From positions 1,364,001-1,428,000 of the forward strand of contig JASBTZ010000003.1 of the NCBI GenBank assembly GCA_030148165.1: DNA of 64,000 bases. Direction: 5' to 3'. Positions within the stretch are counted from its first letter, which is position 1. Each line of letters begins with the position of its first letter. The notes under the pieces are model-generated. The model had not been told where the DNA came from. It was given only the letters and a program-made list of their open reading frames with translations, and did not search any database. Source of the stretch: Bacteroidota bacterium (GTDB taxonomy: Bacteria > Bacteroidota > Bacteroidia > Flavobacteriales_D > Crocinitomicaceae). The position numbers and the translations under genes were made by a program. Below are positions 43,933-53,075 of the stretch, piece by piece.

Positions 43933-45336
43933 CTAATGATTTCTAGGCTTTTTCCCGAAAGTATGCCTAGTGGAGGATCTAATTGCTTTTCTGTTCCAAT
44001 TCCAAATTACTATTTGATATTTTCTCCAGAGATAATCTATCGGAGCTACTAAAAAGTGCATAAATCTTGTGAAAGGAATTATTGCAATTATCGCGAAAGC
44101 AGAAATTACGTGTAATTGAATCCACCAAGGCATTTCCGCAACAGCTGAAATATCAGGATCAAATGAGAATACTGATCTCAAGTAAGGAGTTAAGACACTC
44201 GCAAACCATGATGAACCCCATCTAACGTAGTAAGCAACACCAAGTCCAGAGATAATTTGTGTCAACAATATTGTGTACACCACCATATCCATTTTATTAG
44301 TCACTACTAACAGGGTTTTGCTTCTCAATCTTCTTACTATTAATTGAATCAGACCCCATAAAGCAGCTAATGCGAAGGCAAAAGAAGCCAGCTCAAGGAT
44401 CAGTCTTCTAACCGGTTCTCCGTTCCATGCAATCACCGCTGATGGAACCAGGAAGGCAATTAAGTGACCGAAAAACAAGACTAATAATCCCCAGTGGAAT
44501 GGTTGTGAACCTCTGAATAATTTCTTTCCTTCTAAAAATTGAGTGGAAAGAGAAGACACTTTAAAGCCTTTTTTCTTGTATCGATAGATACTACCGACCA
44601 AAAATATTCCGAATGCGAGATAAGGAAAGGCTAAGAACATCAGCTGATCGATCATTCCATAATTACCTTCTAAAAGTATTTTTAGAATAAATATTGCTGC
44701 TGCCGCAATGATAAGATACATAGAGAAAATACCAGGATAGTTTTTTACCTGATGAGGATTCGCGTGAACTCCAAGATTATTCATTTCTCTGAACACTCTG
44801 GTTTTAAAACGATAGGTAAAGAAAAGTGCAAAGGCAATTGCAATTAACGCGTACAATACATATTTGAAATTTATACTGTACCCTGCACCCGTGTCAACCG
44901 AGGCACCATCTGAACCACCTCCGCCGGAAGTTGTTGCAAGCTCTTCGCTAGATACTCCGTTCTCTTCGATGTACTTAATCAAATCTGCCATTTCTTCGTC
45001 AGATAGATCATAATTCGGCATCATTATTTTGTTGTACTCCTCGAAAATTGCAATCGCATCCTGATCACCCGAATTAATTAATTCCTGAGAATTTCTAATC
45101 CACTTCGCGACCCATTCCGGATCTCTTCTCTCCATCAGACCGTTCAATCCTGGACCCGTCATCGACTTGTCACTTAACATGTGACATGTCATACAATTCG
45201 TATTGAATATCTCCTCACCCGTCTTCGCCGATACATTGGTTCCAGACATAATGAAACTTAGGAATAACAGCATTGTAGTTAACTGATTCCAAATTCTGTG
45301 CTTGTTAAACATGAGATTCCTTTTCATCTTATTCAT
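43933..45336 (-). CDS. narI: Nitrate reductase gamma subunit NarI with fused cytochrome c domain
   Basis: About 467 residues from the ATG at 45336, chosen because it gives a good signal peptide (cleavage near TNVSA) and follows the narJ stop. Residues 25-110 are a class I cytochrome c with CMTCH and a Met ligand candidate in IMMPNYDLSDEE. A Gly/Ser linker follows, then a NarI domain with five to six hydrophobic segments. The heme b ligands are present as FHWGLLVLFFGH and LHVISAFAIIAII...TRFMH. Normal NarI is about 225 residues and has no heme c. The fusion suggests that electrons may also come from or go to periplasmic cytochrome c. Confidence 0.88.
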   Translation of the reverse strand: MNKMKRNLMFNKHRIWNQLTTMLLFLSFIMSGTNVSAKTGEEIFNTNCMTCHMLSDKSMTGPGLNGLMERRDPEWVAKWIRNSQELINSGDQDAIAIFEEYNKIMMPNYDLSDEEMADLIKYIEENGVSSEELATTSGGGGSDGASVDTGAGYSINFKYVLYALIAIAFALFFTYRFKTRVFREMNNLGVHANPHQVKNYPGIFSMYLIIAAAAIFILKILLEGNYGMIDQLMFLAFPYLAFGIFLVGSIYRYKKKGFKVSSLSTQFLEGKKLFRGSQPFHWGLLVLFFGHLIAFLVPSAVIAWNGEPVRRLILELASFAFALAALWGLIQLIVRRLRSKTLLVVTNKMDMVVYTILLTQIISGLGVAYYVRWGSSWFASVLTPYLRSVFSFDPDISAVAEMPWWIQLHVISAFAIIAIIPFTRFMHFLVAPIDYLWRKYQIVIWNWNRKAIRSSTRHTFGKKPRNH

Positions 45337-45350
45337 TCTTATATTAATAC

Positions 45351-46052
45351 CTATTGTCTTATTTCTTCTGGTTTGGGGATAGTAGTAGAGCACGAAGTAT
45401 CACAATTTCCACTCAGCACCGTGCCAACTGTCCCCCCAAGTGTTGGAACTATTTCCGGGTCATCGAATCGATTTTCATTATAGTCAGCATTCACAACTAC
45501 CTGTAAAGCTTCGATTGCATTTTGGTAGATGTTCTTGTTTTCGACATCTTCCATAATTACGACTTTCTGTTTTTTCCTTCGAACCTTATCTTTCAATGCC
45601 ATTCTAGACTCTTCAAATTCCTGCAACATCTTTTTTATTGCCGGTTTCATGATCCGTTCTCCGAATTCTACAAGAAATTCTTCATCCTGATTTTGGGCCA
45701 TCATTGTCAGAACATTTGGCAAATTGTCAGCTAGTTCTTCACCACAATCATTGTTCAGTTTTTCCTGTTCTTTTTTCATCTGAACTAAAAACTCACCGCG
45801 TTTATAGTCTTCCGCGAACAAGACATAGCCGATATCCAAATAACAAATTGCTTGAATATGAAAGGTTTTGCCAAATATTTCTTCGATCTCAAAATCACTG
45901 TGAGACTTGATATACTTAACAAATGGCTCAAGCTTTTCAGCTGCTTCCGGATATGCTGTCATCAAATAACTATGACATTCTTCCACACGCTGCTTATAAC
46001 CACTCATCGGGTATCGAAAAAGCTCAGCTATATGTTTATATTGATTTCTCAT
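45351..46052 (-). CDS. narJ: Nitrate reductase assembly chaperone NarJ
   Basis: 233 residues, helix-rich, TorD/NarJ type: LFRYPMSGYKQRVEEC, HIQAICYLDIGYVLFAEDYKRGEFLVQM, and ELADNLPNVLTMMA. It holds NarGH for molybdenum cofactor insertion in the cytoplasm and is not part of the final enzyme. It lies between narH (11-nt gap) and narI. It ends in a Cys-rich tail GNCDTSCST of unknown meaning. Confidence 0.9.
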   Translation of the reverse strand: MRNQYKHIAELFRYPMSGYKQRVEECHSYLMTAYPEAAEKLEPFVKYIKSHSDFEIEEIFGKTFHIQAICYLDIGYVLFAEDYKRGEFLVQMKKEQEKLNNDCGEELADNLPNVLTMMAQNQDEEFLVEFGERIMKPAIKKMLQEFEESRMALKDKVRRKKQKVVIMEDVENKNIYQNAIEALQVVVNADYNENRFDDPEIVPTLGGTVGTVLSGNCDTSCSTTIPKPEEIRQ

Positions 46053-46063
46053 TTCAATGATTT

Positions 46064-47557
46064 TTATAATCCTCTTGCCGGTCGTTCCTTAAATCCGAAT
46101 CCGGTTTCACCTTTCGCATCCGCAGTTGCTTCTAGCATCTCTATAGATTCTTCACGATGTGCTGGCGGTATCACGAATCTTTCTTCAAATGTTGCCAACG
46201 ATGTTAATCTGAATATTGCATTTGCTGTATCCGGACCTATCTTCGATTTTGCCATTAAATTTTTGACATCTTCTTCCGGAAGATCTCCAACCGTAGCATT
46301 TCGACGATGCATTTTTACAGAAAGTAATTTCTCATATACATCTCGTATGATGTTTGTGTCACCATTTGAGAACAGTGATGCAAGATATTTCATCGGTACG
46401 CGGTTGTGGTCAATTCCAGGGAATAGATCTTCTGAAGTAGTTTGATAAATTCCCTTCTCATCTACTTGTGCCATAGCAGGAAGCATTGGCGGTACGTAGA
46501 AAAGATTTGGAAGTGTTCTAAACTCCGGGTGAAGAGGTAATGCAATTCCCCATTCCTTAACGAATTTATACACTGGCGACTCCTGAGCAGCTTTAATTGT
46601 TGAATCATGAACACCTGCTTTACGAGCTTCCTCGATCACTTTTGGATCGTTCGGATCTACGTATATATCCAAATGGTTAAACAGTAGATCTTTGTCATCA
46701 GACGCTGCCACATTTGCAATCTTATCAGCATCATAGAGCATAACACCCAGGTAACGGATACGTCCTACACAAGAATGCATACATGCCGGTGCCTGACCAG
46801 ACTCTAATCTCGGGTAACAAAGAATACATTTCTCTGATTTACCAGTATGCCAGTTATAGTAACTTTTCTTGTAAGGACAAGCTGTAACACACATACGCCA
46901 TGCACGACATCTTTCCTGATTGATCAATACAACTCCATCTTCACCTCTCTTATACAGTGCTCCCGATGGACATGATCCAACGCAGGCAGGGTTTAAACAG
47001 TGATTACAGATACGAGGAAGGTAATGGAAGGTCATTTGCTCCAATTGGAACATTGCTTCCTGGTCCACACGATCCAGGTCTTTAAAGTTTACGTCATTTC
47101 TCGCGTAATCTGGAGACCCACCTAAATCATCATCCCAGTTCGGACCTGATTTTATATCGATCGGTTCACCTGTTACCAAAGAAACTGCTCTACCAATTGG
47201 TTGATCGTTCCCTTCAGGTGCTGTAAATAGATCTTGATATTTATACGCCCATGGGTGATAATAATCTTCTAAAGTAGGCATGTTCGGATTGTGAAAGATG
47301 TTCTTCAACCCTTTCAACTTCCCAGCTCCTTTTAGCGAAACTGTATCTCCGTTCTTAACCCATCCTCCCTGATATATTTCCTGATCTTCCCATTTTGTAG
47401 GATAACCGGTTCCTGGTTTCGTTTCGACATTATTCCACCACATATATTCTGCTCCTCTACGATCCGTCCAAACATTTTTACATGCGACCGAACAGGTGTG
47501 ACACCCGATACATTTGTCGAGGTGAAAAACCATTGAAACTTGTGCTCTAATATCCAT
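46064..47557 (-). CDS. narH: Nitrate reductase beta subunit NarH
   Basis: 497 residues. Four ferredoxin-type clusters are visible: CIGCHTCSVACKNVW, CNHCLNPACVGSCP, CRAWRMCVTACPYKK (Trp in place of one Cys, giving the [3Fe-4S] cluster), and CILCYPRLESGQAPACMHSC. It carries electrons from NarI to NarG. The length and order match E. coli NarH. It lies 30 nt after narG. Confidence 0.96.
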   Translation of the reverse strand: MDIRAQVSMVFHLDKCIGCHTCSVACKNVWTDRRGAEYMWWNNVETKPGTGYPTKWEDQEIYQGGWVKNGDTVSLKGAGKLKGLKNIFHNPNMPTLEDYYHPWAYKYQDLFTAPEGNDQPIGRAVSLVTGEPIDIKSGPNWDDDLGGSPDYARNDVNFKDLDRVDQEAMFQLEQMTFHYLPRICNHCLNPACVGSCPSGALYKRGEDGVVLINQERCRAWRMCVTACPYKKSYYNWHTGKSEKCILCYPRLESGQAPACMHSCVGRIRYLGVMLYDADKIANVAASDDKDLLFNHLDIYVDPNDPKVIEEARKAGVHDSTIKAAQESPVYKFVKEWGIALPLHPEFRTLPNLFYVPPMLPAMAQVDEKGIYQTTSEDLFPGIDHNRVPMKYLASLFSNGDTNIIRDVYEKLLSVKMHRRNATVGDLPEEDVKNLMAKSKIGPDTANAIFRLTSLATFEERFVIPPAHREESIEMLEATADAKGETGFGFKERPARGL

Positions 47558-47587
47558 AATTCTACTATTTGTGTCTGCTTAATTCTA

Positions 47588-50500
47588 TTAATATTCTACC
47601 TTTTCCATTTTTCTTACCAACACGTGGGTATCTCTATTGACACCAACCGGTCCCCAGTAATTAAAATGATAAGTAAATTGTCCATACCCGCCACACATTA
47701 AGTTTGGTTTCAAATGGACACGCGTGAATGAGTTGTTCATACCTCCCCTTCTTGGTTCTCCATTTTTACCTCTTCTTTCTTGTGATTTCGGAATATTATA
47801 CGTTCTCTCAACCGCGTGATAAACAATACATACTCCTTTCGGAATCCTTGCTGATACACAAGCTCTTGCCACGTACGTACCGTGGTCATTATAAACCTCA
47901 ACGTGATCATTATCATTTATCCCCAGTTCGGCAGCATCTTCTTCACTGATCCAGCATGGTTCATTACCACGTGACAGCGTCAACATACGAAGTGTGTCTC
48001 CATATGTAGAGTGAATGTGCCACTTACCGTGCGGAGTCAAGCAATTCAGCATTTTAGCTTTACCGTCGTTAACTGTTTTTCTCAAGTCACCATACGCTTC
48101 CGGTGTTGGAGATGGTTTGTATGTTGCCAAATGTTCTCCAAATGCGATGTATGCATCGTGATCCAGGTAGAAGTGCTGACGTCCGGTCAATGTTCTCCAA
48201 GGAACCAGCATGTCAACATTATACGTGTATGCCGCATAGGTTCTGCCGTCATGCATTAAACCTGACCAAAGTGGTGAAGAGTTATAACGTTTCGGCTGTG
48301 CCTGCAAATCTCTGTATTCCATTTCGATCTGCTTGTACTCAGTTCCGAGGTCAGCAATTTCTGCAACACCGATCTTCTTCGCCATTGTTTGGTATGCGCG
48401 TTCTGTCAATTTACCATTGGTCAGAGTAGACAACTTAAGTACCGCGTTGATAGCTTCCACATCATCCTTCAACGATGGGTACTCCGTACCGTCATCCCAT
48501 TTGGTAATGTGCTGTCTGTGTTCCAACATTTCTTCGTAAACATCTGCGCACTCATAGTGGTTACCGTGAGCACCTAATCCGTTTTCAGCTACCCCTTTAC
48601 CAAGTGATATGTATTTGTCATAGATCTTGGTATAATCTCTATCCTTGAATACAATTTTATGCATTGTCTTACCAGGGATTGCCTCACATTCGCCTTTACT
48701 CCAATCCAATAGTCTTGGTTGTGTAATTTCATCGGCTGAATCATGAGATAAAGGAACGTTTACTACATCCTTCATAACATCTGGTAAATATGTTTTAGCC
48801 ATTTCACTCATTTTCAAGGCTAATCCTTCGAATATCTGCCAGTCAGATTTTGACTCCCAAACCGGAGGAATAGCTTCAGATAGCGGGTGAATGAACGAGT
48901 GCATATCTGTTGAGTTGATATCTGCCTTTTCATACCATGAAGCGGTTGGCAACACGATATCAGAATAAAGAGCTGAAGTATCCATACGGAAGTTGATATC
49001 AATAACAAGGTCCATTTTACCTCGCGCACCTTCTTCTTTGAACGTGATATCTTTTACGATATCACCAGCTACTTCATCCGCGATTTTGTTTGTGTGCGTA
49101 CCCAGATAGTGATCCAGGAAGTACTCGTGTCCTTTTGCCGAAGTACCGATCGCATTCCCTTTCCAGATAAACCAGTTTCTAGGGAAATTGATTTCTTCAT
49201 CCGGCTCAACAATGGAGTGTTTCAATTCTCCTGACTTCAACTGAGAAACAATGTAATCTCTCATCGCATCATCTGTCGTATGACCTGCAGCCTGTGCTTC
49301 CTTAACAATATCAAAGTTGCTCTTGTTATACTGTGGGTAATAAGGCATCCATCCATTACGAACTGCTTTCACCGCCCAATCTGCTGAGTGCATGTTCGCC
49401 AGCTCATTATCCGGTGCAGAGTTATAGTATTTTTGGTTGCCATCATATCTCCATTGAGAAGAGTTTATGTAATGCCAGATCGGACCTTGTTGTAGTCGAG
49501 GTGCTGTACCCCAGTCTTTCGAACTCATGATTGTAGCCCATGAATCCATTGGAGCCAATTTCTCCTGACCAACATAGTGGTTCATACCACCACCGTTCTT
49601 ACCATTACATCCCGTTAACATCTGAGCCATGATCGCTGAACGATACATGAGGTTATTATGGAACCAGTGGTTGATTGCTGCTCCAACGATCACCATACAT
49701 TTACCTTCTGTTGTTTCCGCTGTGCTGGCCCACTCTCTTGCCAATTGAATAACTTCTTTTCTACCTATTCCGGTGAAAATTTCCTGCCATGCAGGAGTAT
49801 ATGCCTGGTCCTTATCATCGTATGAATCCGGATACTCACCTTCGAGACCACGACCCACACCATACTGTGACATAGTAAGGTCATAGATAGTTGCTACCGG
49901 AACTTTACCACCATCAACTGTATCTACATATCTTACAGGAACTCCACGCAGTGCTTTTTTATCCAGACCGAATTCAGTAAACTCAACCTGAAGAACTTTA
50001 TCACTTTTATCGATGAAAGTTAATTCCGGATCGTATGGCTTATCTGTTTCACCATCTTCAAACTTCATGTTCCATTTTCCTCCTTCACCATCCCAGCGAT
50101 GACCCATACTTCCTTTAGGCATTACCAGGTCACCAGAATCCGTGTCAAAGTTCAGGAATTTCCACTCTCCGTTCTTAACGTCTTTGTATTTTGAAATTCT
50201 ATTTGCCCGGATCATTCTTCCCGGAAGGAATTTGCCATCTTCTTCATGCAATTCAACCAGGAATGGACAATCAGTATATTTCTTCACATAGTCGATGAAG
50301 TAAGGAGTCTTTTTGTCCACATGATACTCTTTCAGGATCACGTGTGTTACAGCCTGCCAAAATGCTCCATCCGAACCGGCATGAACCGGAATCCATTGAT
50401 CAGCGTGTTTTGCCACCATGCTAAAGTCTGGTGACATAACCACTGTTTTTGTTCCGTTGTGTCTAGCTTCTGAGAAGAAGTGAATATCCGGTGTACGAGT

Positions 50501-51229
50501 CATACCTAGGTTCGCTCCCATGGAAACGATAAACTTAGATAAGTACCAATCTGCACTTTCACATACATCCGTTTGCTCACCCCAAATCTCAGGATATGCA
50601 TTCGGTAAGTCACAATACCAATCGTAGAAGCTTAGGTTAATACCCCCGCACAATTGAATGTATCTTGCTCCGGACGCATAGCTCAACATACTTTTTGCAG
50701 GAATCGGTGCGAAACCTGTAATTCTGTCTGAACCATACTTTTTAATTACATAAATATTTGCTGCAGTGATCAGTTCTGTGATTTCATCCCAGTGAACTCT
50801 TCTGAATCCACCTTTTCCTCTGGCCCACTGATAACGTTTACGTTTTTCAGGATCAGCCTGTAAATTTGCCCAAGCCTGGACAGGGTCACCACCACACTTT
50901 TTCTTTTCTTCGCGATACTGATCTAACAGAGCTCCCCTAATAATTGGATATTTAACACGAATGGGACTATATAAGTACCATGAATATGATATCCCTCGTT
51001 GACACCCTCTTGGTTCATAAGGAGGAACTTCTTTGTTAAACTGTGGGTAGTCCAGTTGTTGCATTTCCCACACAACGATACCATCCTTGACGTGAATTGC
51101 CCAGGAACAACCACCAGTACAGTTTACTCCGTGAGTACTTCTGACAACTTTATCGTACTGCCATCTGTTTCTGTAAAACTCTTCCCACTGTCGTGTTTTC
51201 GGGGAAATTATATCTTCTATCCAGCTCAT
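47588..51229 (-). CDS. narG: Respiratory nitrate reductase catalytic subunit NarG
   Basis: 1213 residues, close to E. coli NarG (1247) along its whole length. The N-terminus has [15 protein letters not shown] and EPRGCQRG for the FS0 cluster with its His ligand. The molybdenum Asp lies in [21 protein letters not shown]-type sequence. There is no twin-arginine signal peptide, so the active site is cytoplasmic. It reduces nitrate to nitrite with bis-MGD molybdenum cofactor. Second gene of a five-gene operon with a cytochrome c gene before it. Confidence 0.97.
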   Translation of the reverse strand: MSWIEDIISPKTRQWEEFYRNRWQYDKVVRSTHGVNCTGGCSWAIHVKDGIVVWEMQQLDYPQFNKEVPPYEPRGCQRGISYSWYLYSPIRVKYPIIRGALLDQYREEKKKCGGDPVQAWANLQADPEKRKRYQWARGKGGFRRVHWDEITELITAANIYVIKKYGSDRITGFAPIPAKSMLSYASGARYIQLCGGINLSFYDWYCDLPNAYPEIWGEQTDVCESADWYLSKFIVSMGANLGMTRTPDIHFFSEARHNGTKTVVMSPDFSMVAKHADQWIPVHAGSDGAFWQAVTHVILKEYHVDKKTPYFIDYVKKYTDCPFLVELHEEDGKFLPGRMIRANRISKYKDVKNGEWKFLNFDTDSGDLVMPKGSMGHRWDGEGGKWNMKFEDGETDKPYDPELTFIDKSDKVLQVEFTEFGLDKKALRGVPVRYVDTVDGGKVPVATIYDLTMSQYGVGRGLEGEYPDSYDDKDQAYTPAWQEIFTGIGRKEVIQLAREWASTAETTEGKCMVIVGAAINHWFHNNLMYRSAIMAQMLTGCNGKNGGGMNHYVGQEKLAPMDSWATIMSSKDWGTAPRLQQGPIWHYINSSQWRYDGNQKYYNSAPDNELANMHSADWAVKAVRNGWMPYYPQYNKSNFDIVKEAQAAGHTTDDAMRDYIVSQLKSGELKHSIVEPDEEINFPRNWFIWKGNAIGTSAKGHEYFLDHYLGTHTNKIADEVAGDIVKDITFKEEGARGKMDLVIDINFRMDTSALYSDIVLPTASWYEKADINSTDMHSFIHPLSEAIPPVWESKSDWQIFEGLALKMSEMAKTYLPDVMKDVVNVPLSHDSADEITQPRLLDWSKGECEAIPGKTMHKIVFKDRDYTKIYDKYISLGKGVAENGLGAHGNHYECADVYEEMLEHRQHITKWDDGTEYPSLKDDVEAINAVLKLSTLTNGKLTERAYQTMAKKIGVAEIADLGTEYKQIEMEYRDLQAQPKRYNSSPLWSGLMHDGRTYAAYTYNVDMLVPWRTLTGRQHFYLDHDAYIAFGEHLATYKPSPTPEAYGDLRKTVNDGKAKMLNCLTPHGKWHIHSTYGDTLRMLTLSRGNEPCWISEEDAAELGINDNDHVEVYNDHGTYVARACVSARIPKGVCIVYHAVERTYNIPKSQERRGKNGEPRRGGMNNSFTRVHLKPNLMCGGYGQFTYHFNYWGPVGVNRDTHVLVRKMEKVEY

Positions 51230-51272
51230 ATTTCCTTATATTAATTCGTTAGAATTTCTTTTTTAATGATAA

Positions 51273-51863
51273 TTAATGCTTGGCATCCCAAGCTTTACTT
51301 TGGCGGACAAAAATGTCCTTCTTAACCATATGTCTTTTACGTTTCCACCAGAGAATATTGATCAGCAAAATAATCGCGATTAAACCACCGATTCCTCCTG
51401 TAAGAAAGTAACTCGCCGCTGATTTTTGGCTCTCTTTATTTTCAGCAGTTTCCTTGAAAAAAGCCGTCAATGACGCACGTTCTTTTTCCGTTAATTCGTG
51501 ATTCTGATAAGATGTTGCCATAGCAGGGAATGGAGGTGCTGACAACCACCCTGTAATTCCTTCACCCATCCTTTCGTAAACATCCGATAGATCTTTTGCG
51601 AACAATCCTCCCGGGATCATGTTTTTATGATTTACATTATGACATGTTATACATGCTGGTCCTCCCTTAATAAAACTTTTAGACCCCTCAAAGTATTGTC
51701 GACCAAGTTTAGAACTGGCTCCGGTCATACTTGCGACAACTTCTTCAGAATCAGCCTCTGAACTTGTTGCAACATCAGCACTATCAACACTTTCCTGAGC
51801 ATAGCTTGGACTCAGAAAGGCTAGGCCAATGATACATGCTCCAATTTGTACTTTCAATTTCAT
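51273..51863 (-). CDS. Membrane-anchored monoheme cytochrome c heading the nar operon
   Basis: 196 residues from the ATG at 51863. The 14-residue upstream extension (to 51905) would overlap the predicted -7 element and is rejected. Signal peptide ends near SPSYAQ. The heme motif is CITCH in GGPACITCHNVNH, with Met candidates in FPAMATSYQNHELTEKE, and a C-terminal transmembrane helix (about 150-172) follows. It is like NarC-type cytochromes found with some nitrate reductases. Together with the heme c in NarI it gives this enzyme two periplasmic cytochrome c modules. Confidence 0.85.
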   Translation of the reverse strand: MKLKVQIGACIIGLAFLSPSYAQESVDSADVATSSEADSEEVVASMTGASSKLGRQYFEGSKSFIKGGPACITCHNVNHKNMIPGGLFAKDLSDVYERMGEGITGWLSAPPFPAMATSYQNHELTEKERASLTAFFKETAENKESQKSAASYFLTGGIGGLIAIILLINILWWKRKRHMVKKDIFVRQSKAWDAKH

Positions 51864-51892
51864 CTTAAATAATTTGACAATTAAATCTACCT

Positions 51893-51936
51893 CAAAGGTG
51901 TGCATGATAAAATGGTCAAACTATGATTTATATCAT
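51893..51936 (-). promoter_or_regulatory. FNR-like operator and promoter of the nar operon
   Basis: Palindrome ATGATTTATATCAT at 51923-51936. On the minus strand the -7-like element CACCTTTG spans 51900-51893 with its G exactly 36.5 bp from the centre. Predicted transcription start is near 51887, about 24 nt before the cytochrome c start. Confidence 0.75.
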
Positions 51937-52224
51937 ATTATTGACTGATATTTACCAACTCAAATTGATTTGAATTATGTTAATTCCCTGAATTTATCGG
52001 AGTTATATGCATGGATTGGAAGAGCCGAATTATTAGTTCCGATGGTGTATCGGATAAGATATTGTCAGAAATTCGAGGTCTTGTAAAACAAAATAGAGAA
52101 TAGGGGCTTGGATCTTCAGGTTAATTGAAAGCTATTTGCTTTTTGTCGCTTTTTCTTAACTTACAATCGCAAAACATTTAAAAGACGCGGGGGTGGTATA
52201 GCTACAAAACGTTAGTAGAAATAA
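51937..52224. other. Intergenic stretch with one doubtful 30-codon frame
   Basis: No recognisable gene lies between the nar promoter and the lipoprotein gene. One short frame at 52011-52103 (+) reads MDWKSRIISSDG... to 30 residues and ends in TAG; it has no clear ribosome binding site and is only a weak candidate. A GC-rich patch GACGCGGGGGTGGTATAGC followed by ACAAAACGTTAG lies at about 52184-52213, just before the next gene. Confidence 0.3.
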
Positions 52225-52641
52225 ATGAAGCTTTATTCATACATAGTACTTCTCGCTGTAATAGGCATGTCAAGTTGCTCAAACAAACACAAAGAGGTTA
52301 CCATATTCTCCATACCAAATGACGCAACACCTTCAGAACTAAAAGAACAAGGATTTAGAATATCCAGAGATCTGAACTTTGTAAACGAAGTCGATAGCGA
52401 ACATAATGGTAAGATCGAATACTGTCAACTTGATTTAGTATATGCTCAAGTGAATATAGATTACGGTGAAGATACAACACGAATTAACCATTATTCGATA
52501 AACATAGACTTCAAGCCCTTTCAAGAATTGACAGGGAAAAAAGCTAAAGCTTATTCCACTGTCAATATAGATGGGTTTAATTACAAAGCTAAAGTTAACG
52601 ACGATCAGATGTCGTTATACTTAACAAGAATTGGAAAATAA
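52225..52641 (+). CDS. Small lipoprotein, unknown function
   Basis: 138 residues with a lipoprotein signal and lipobox GMSSC at residues 14-18. The mature part is a small alpha/beta domain of alternating strands (KIEYCQLDLVYAQVNIDY, HYSINIDFKPF, YSTVNIDGFNYKAKV). I do not recognise it. It is directly followed by a membrane protein gene whose GTG start abuts its stop, so the two are coupled. Confidence 0.65.
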   Translation: MKLYSYIVLLAVIGMSSCSNKHKEVTIFSIPNDATPSELKEQGFRISRDLNFVNEVDSEHNGKIEYCQLDLVYAQVNIDYGEDTTRINHYSINIDFKPFQELTGKKAKAYSTVNIDGFNYKAKVNDDQMSLYLTRIGK

Positions 52642-53055
52642 GTGGCACTACTCGTAATTGCCATATTAGCCATTGCTGGGTTAACCACTACAATTGGATT
52701 ATTGATCTTCCATATCCTTGCTCTCATTAGTAAAAAGTGTGAATTGTTACCTAAAGTCGCTGTTTCCGCATTAGCTGCATTCGTGATTGTCATAAACATT
52801 AGTCTTTTACACACTTCAGCACTAGACAATCTATTTAAACATTTTATATTCTATAGCATTCTTACGAATTACATTCTTACGGTTGCATTTCTTCGAAAAA
52901 TATATCGTGAGAAGGATGAGTATTTTCCGCTAAATGACAGATTGCGCAAAAGGAGTAACGTCTTAGCACTTGTCCTTTACGGTCTTGTTTCCATCATTTT
53001 TCTTTATTTCTCCGTACATGGTCTTTATGTTGGATGGCAGGAAATCATGTCGTAA
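52642..53055 (+). CDS. Four-span membrane protein, unknown function
   Basis: 137 residues from a GTG start at 52642, which follows the previous TAA without a gap. Hydrophobic segments near 2-27, 40-55, 68-84 and 106-127. No motif recognised. It is probably co-transcribed with the lipoprotein and the SRPBCC membrane protein on either side. Confidence 0.6.
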   Translation: MALLVIAILAIAGLTTTIGLLIFHILALISKKCELLPKVAVSALAAFVIVINISLLHTSALDNLFKHFIFYSILTNYILTVAFLRKIYREKDEYFPLNDRLRKRSNVLALVLYGLVSIIFLYFSVHGLYVGWQEIMS

Positions 53056-53075
53056 TTCGCTACCTTTAAAACAAG

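Noticed and set aside
45852-46445. 197-codon plus-strand frame across narJ and narH
   Set aside because: Antisense to two well-supported genes; no coherent protein features of its own.
47588-51229. Periplasm-facing NarG, as suggested by the cytochrome c partners
   Set aside because: NarG has no twin-arginine signal and aligns with the cytoplasmic E. coli enzyme from its N-terminus.
52184-52213. Possible integron-type attC or cassette boundary near ACAAAACGTTAG
   Set aside because: Only one copy is seen, with no matching second half and no integrase in the window.
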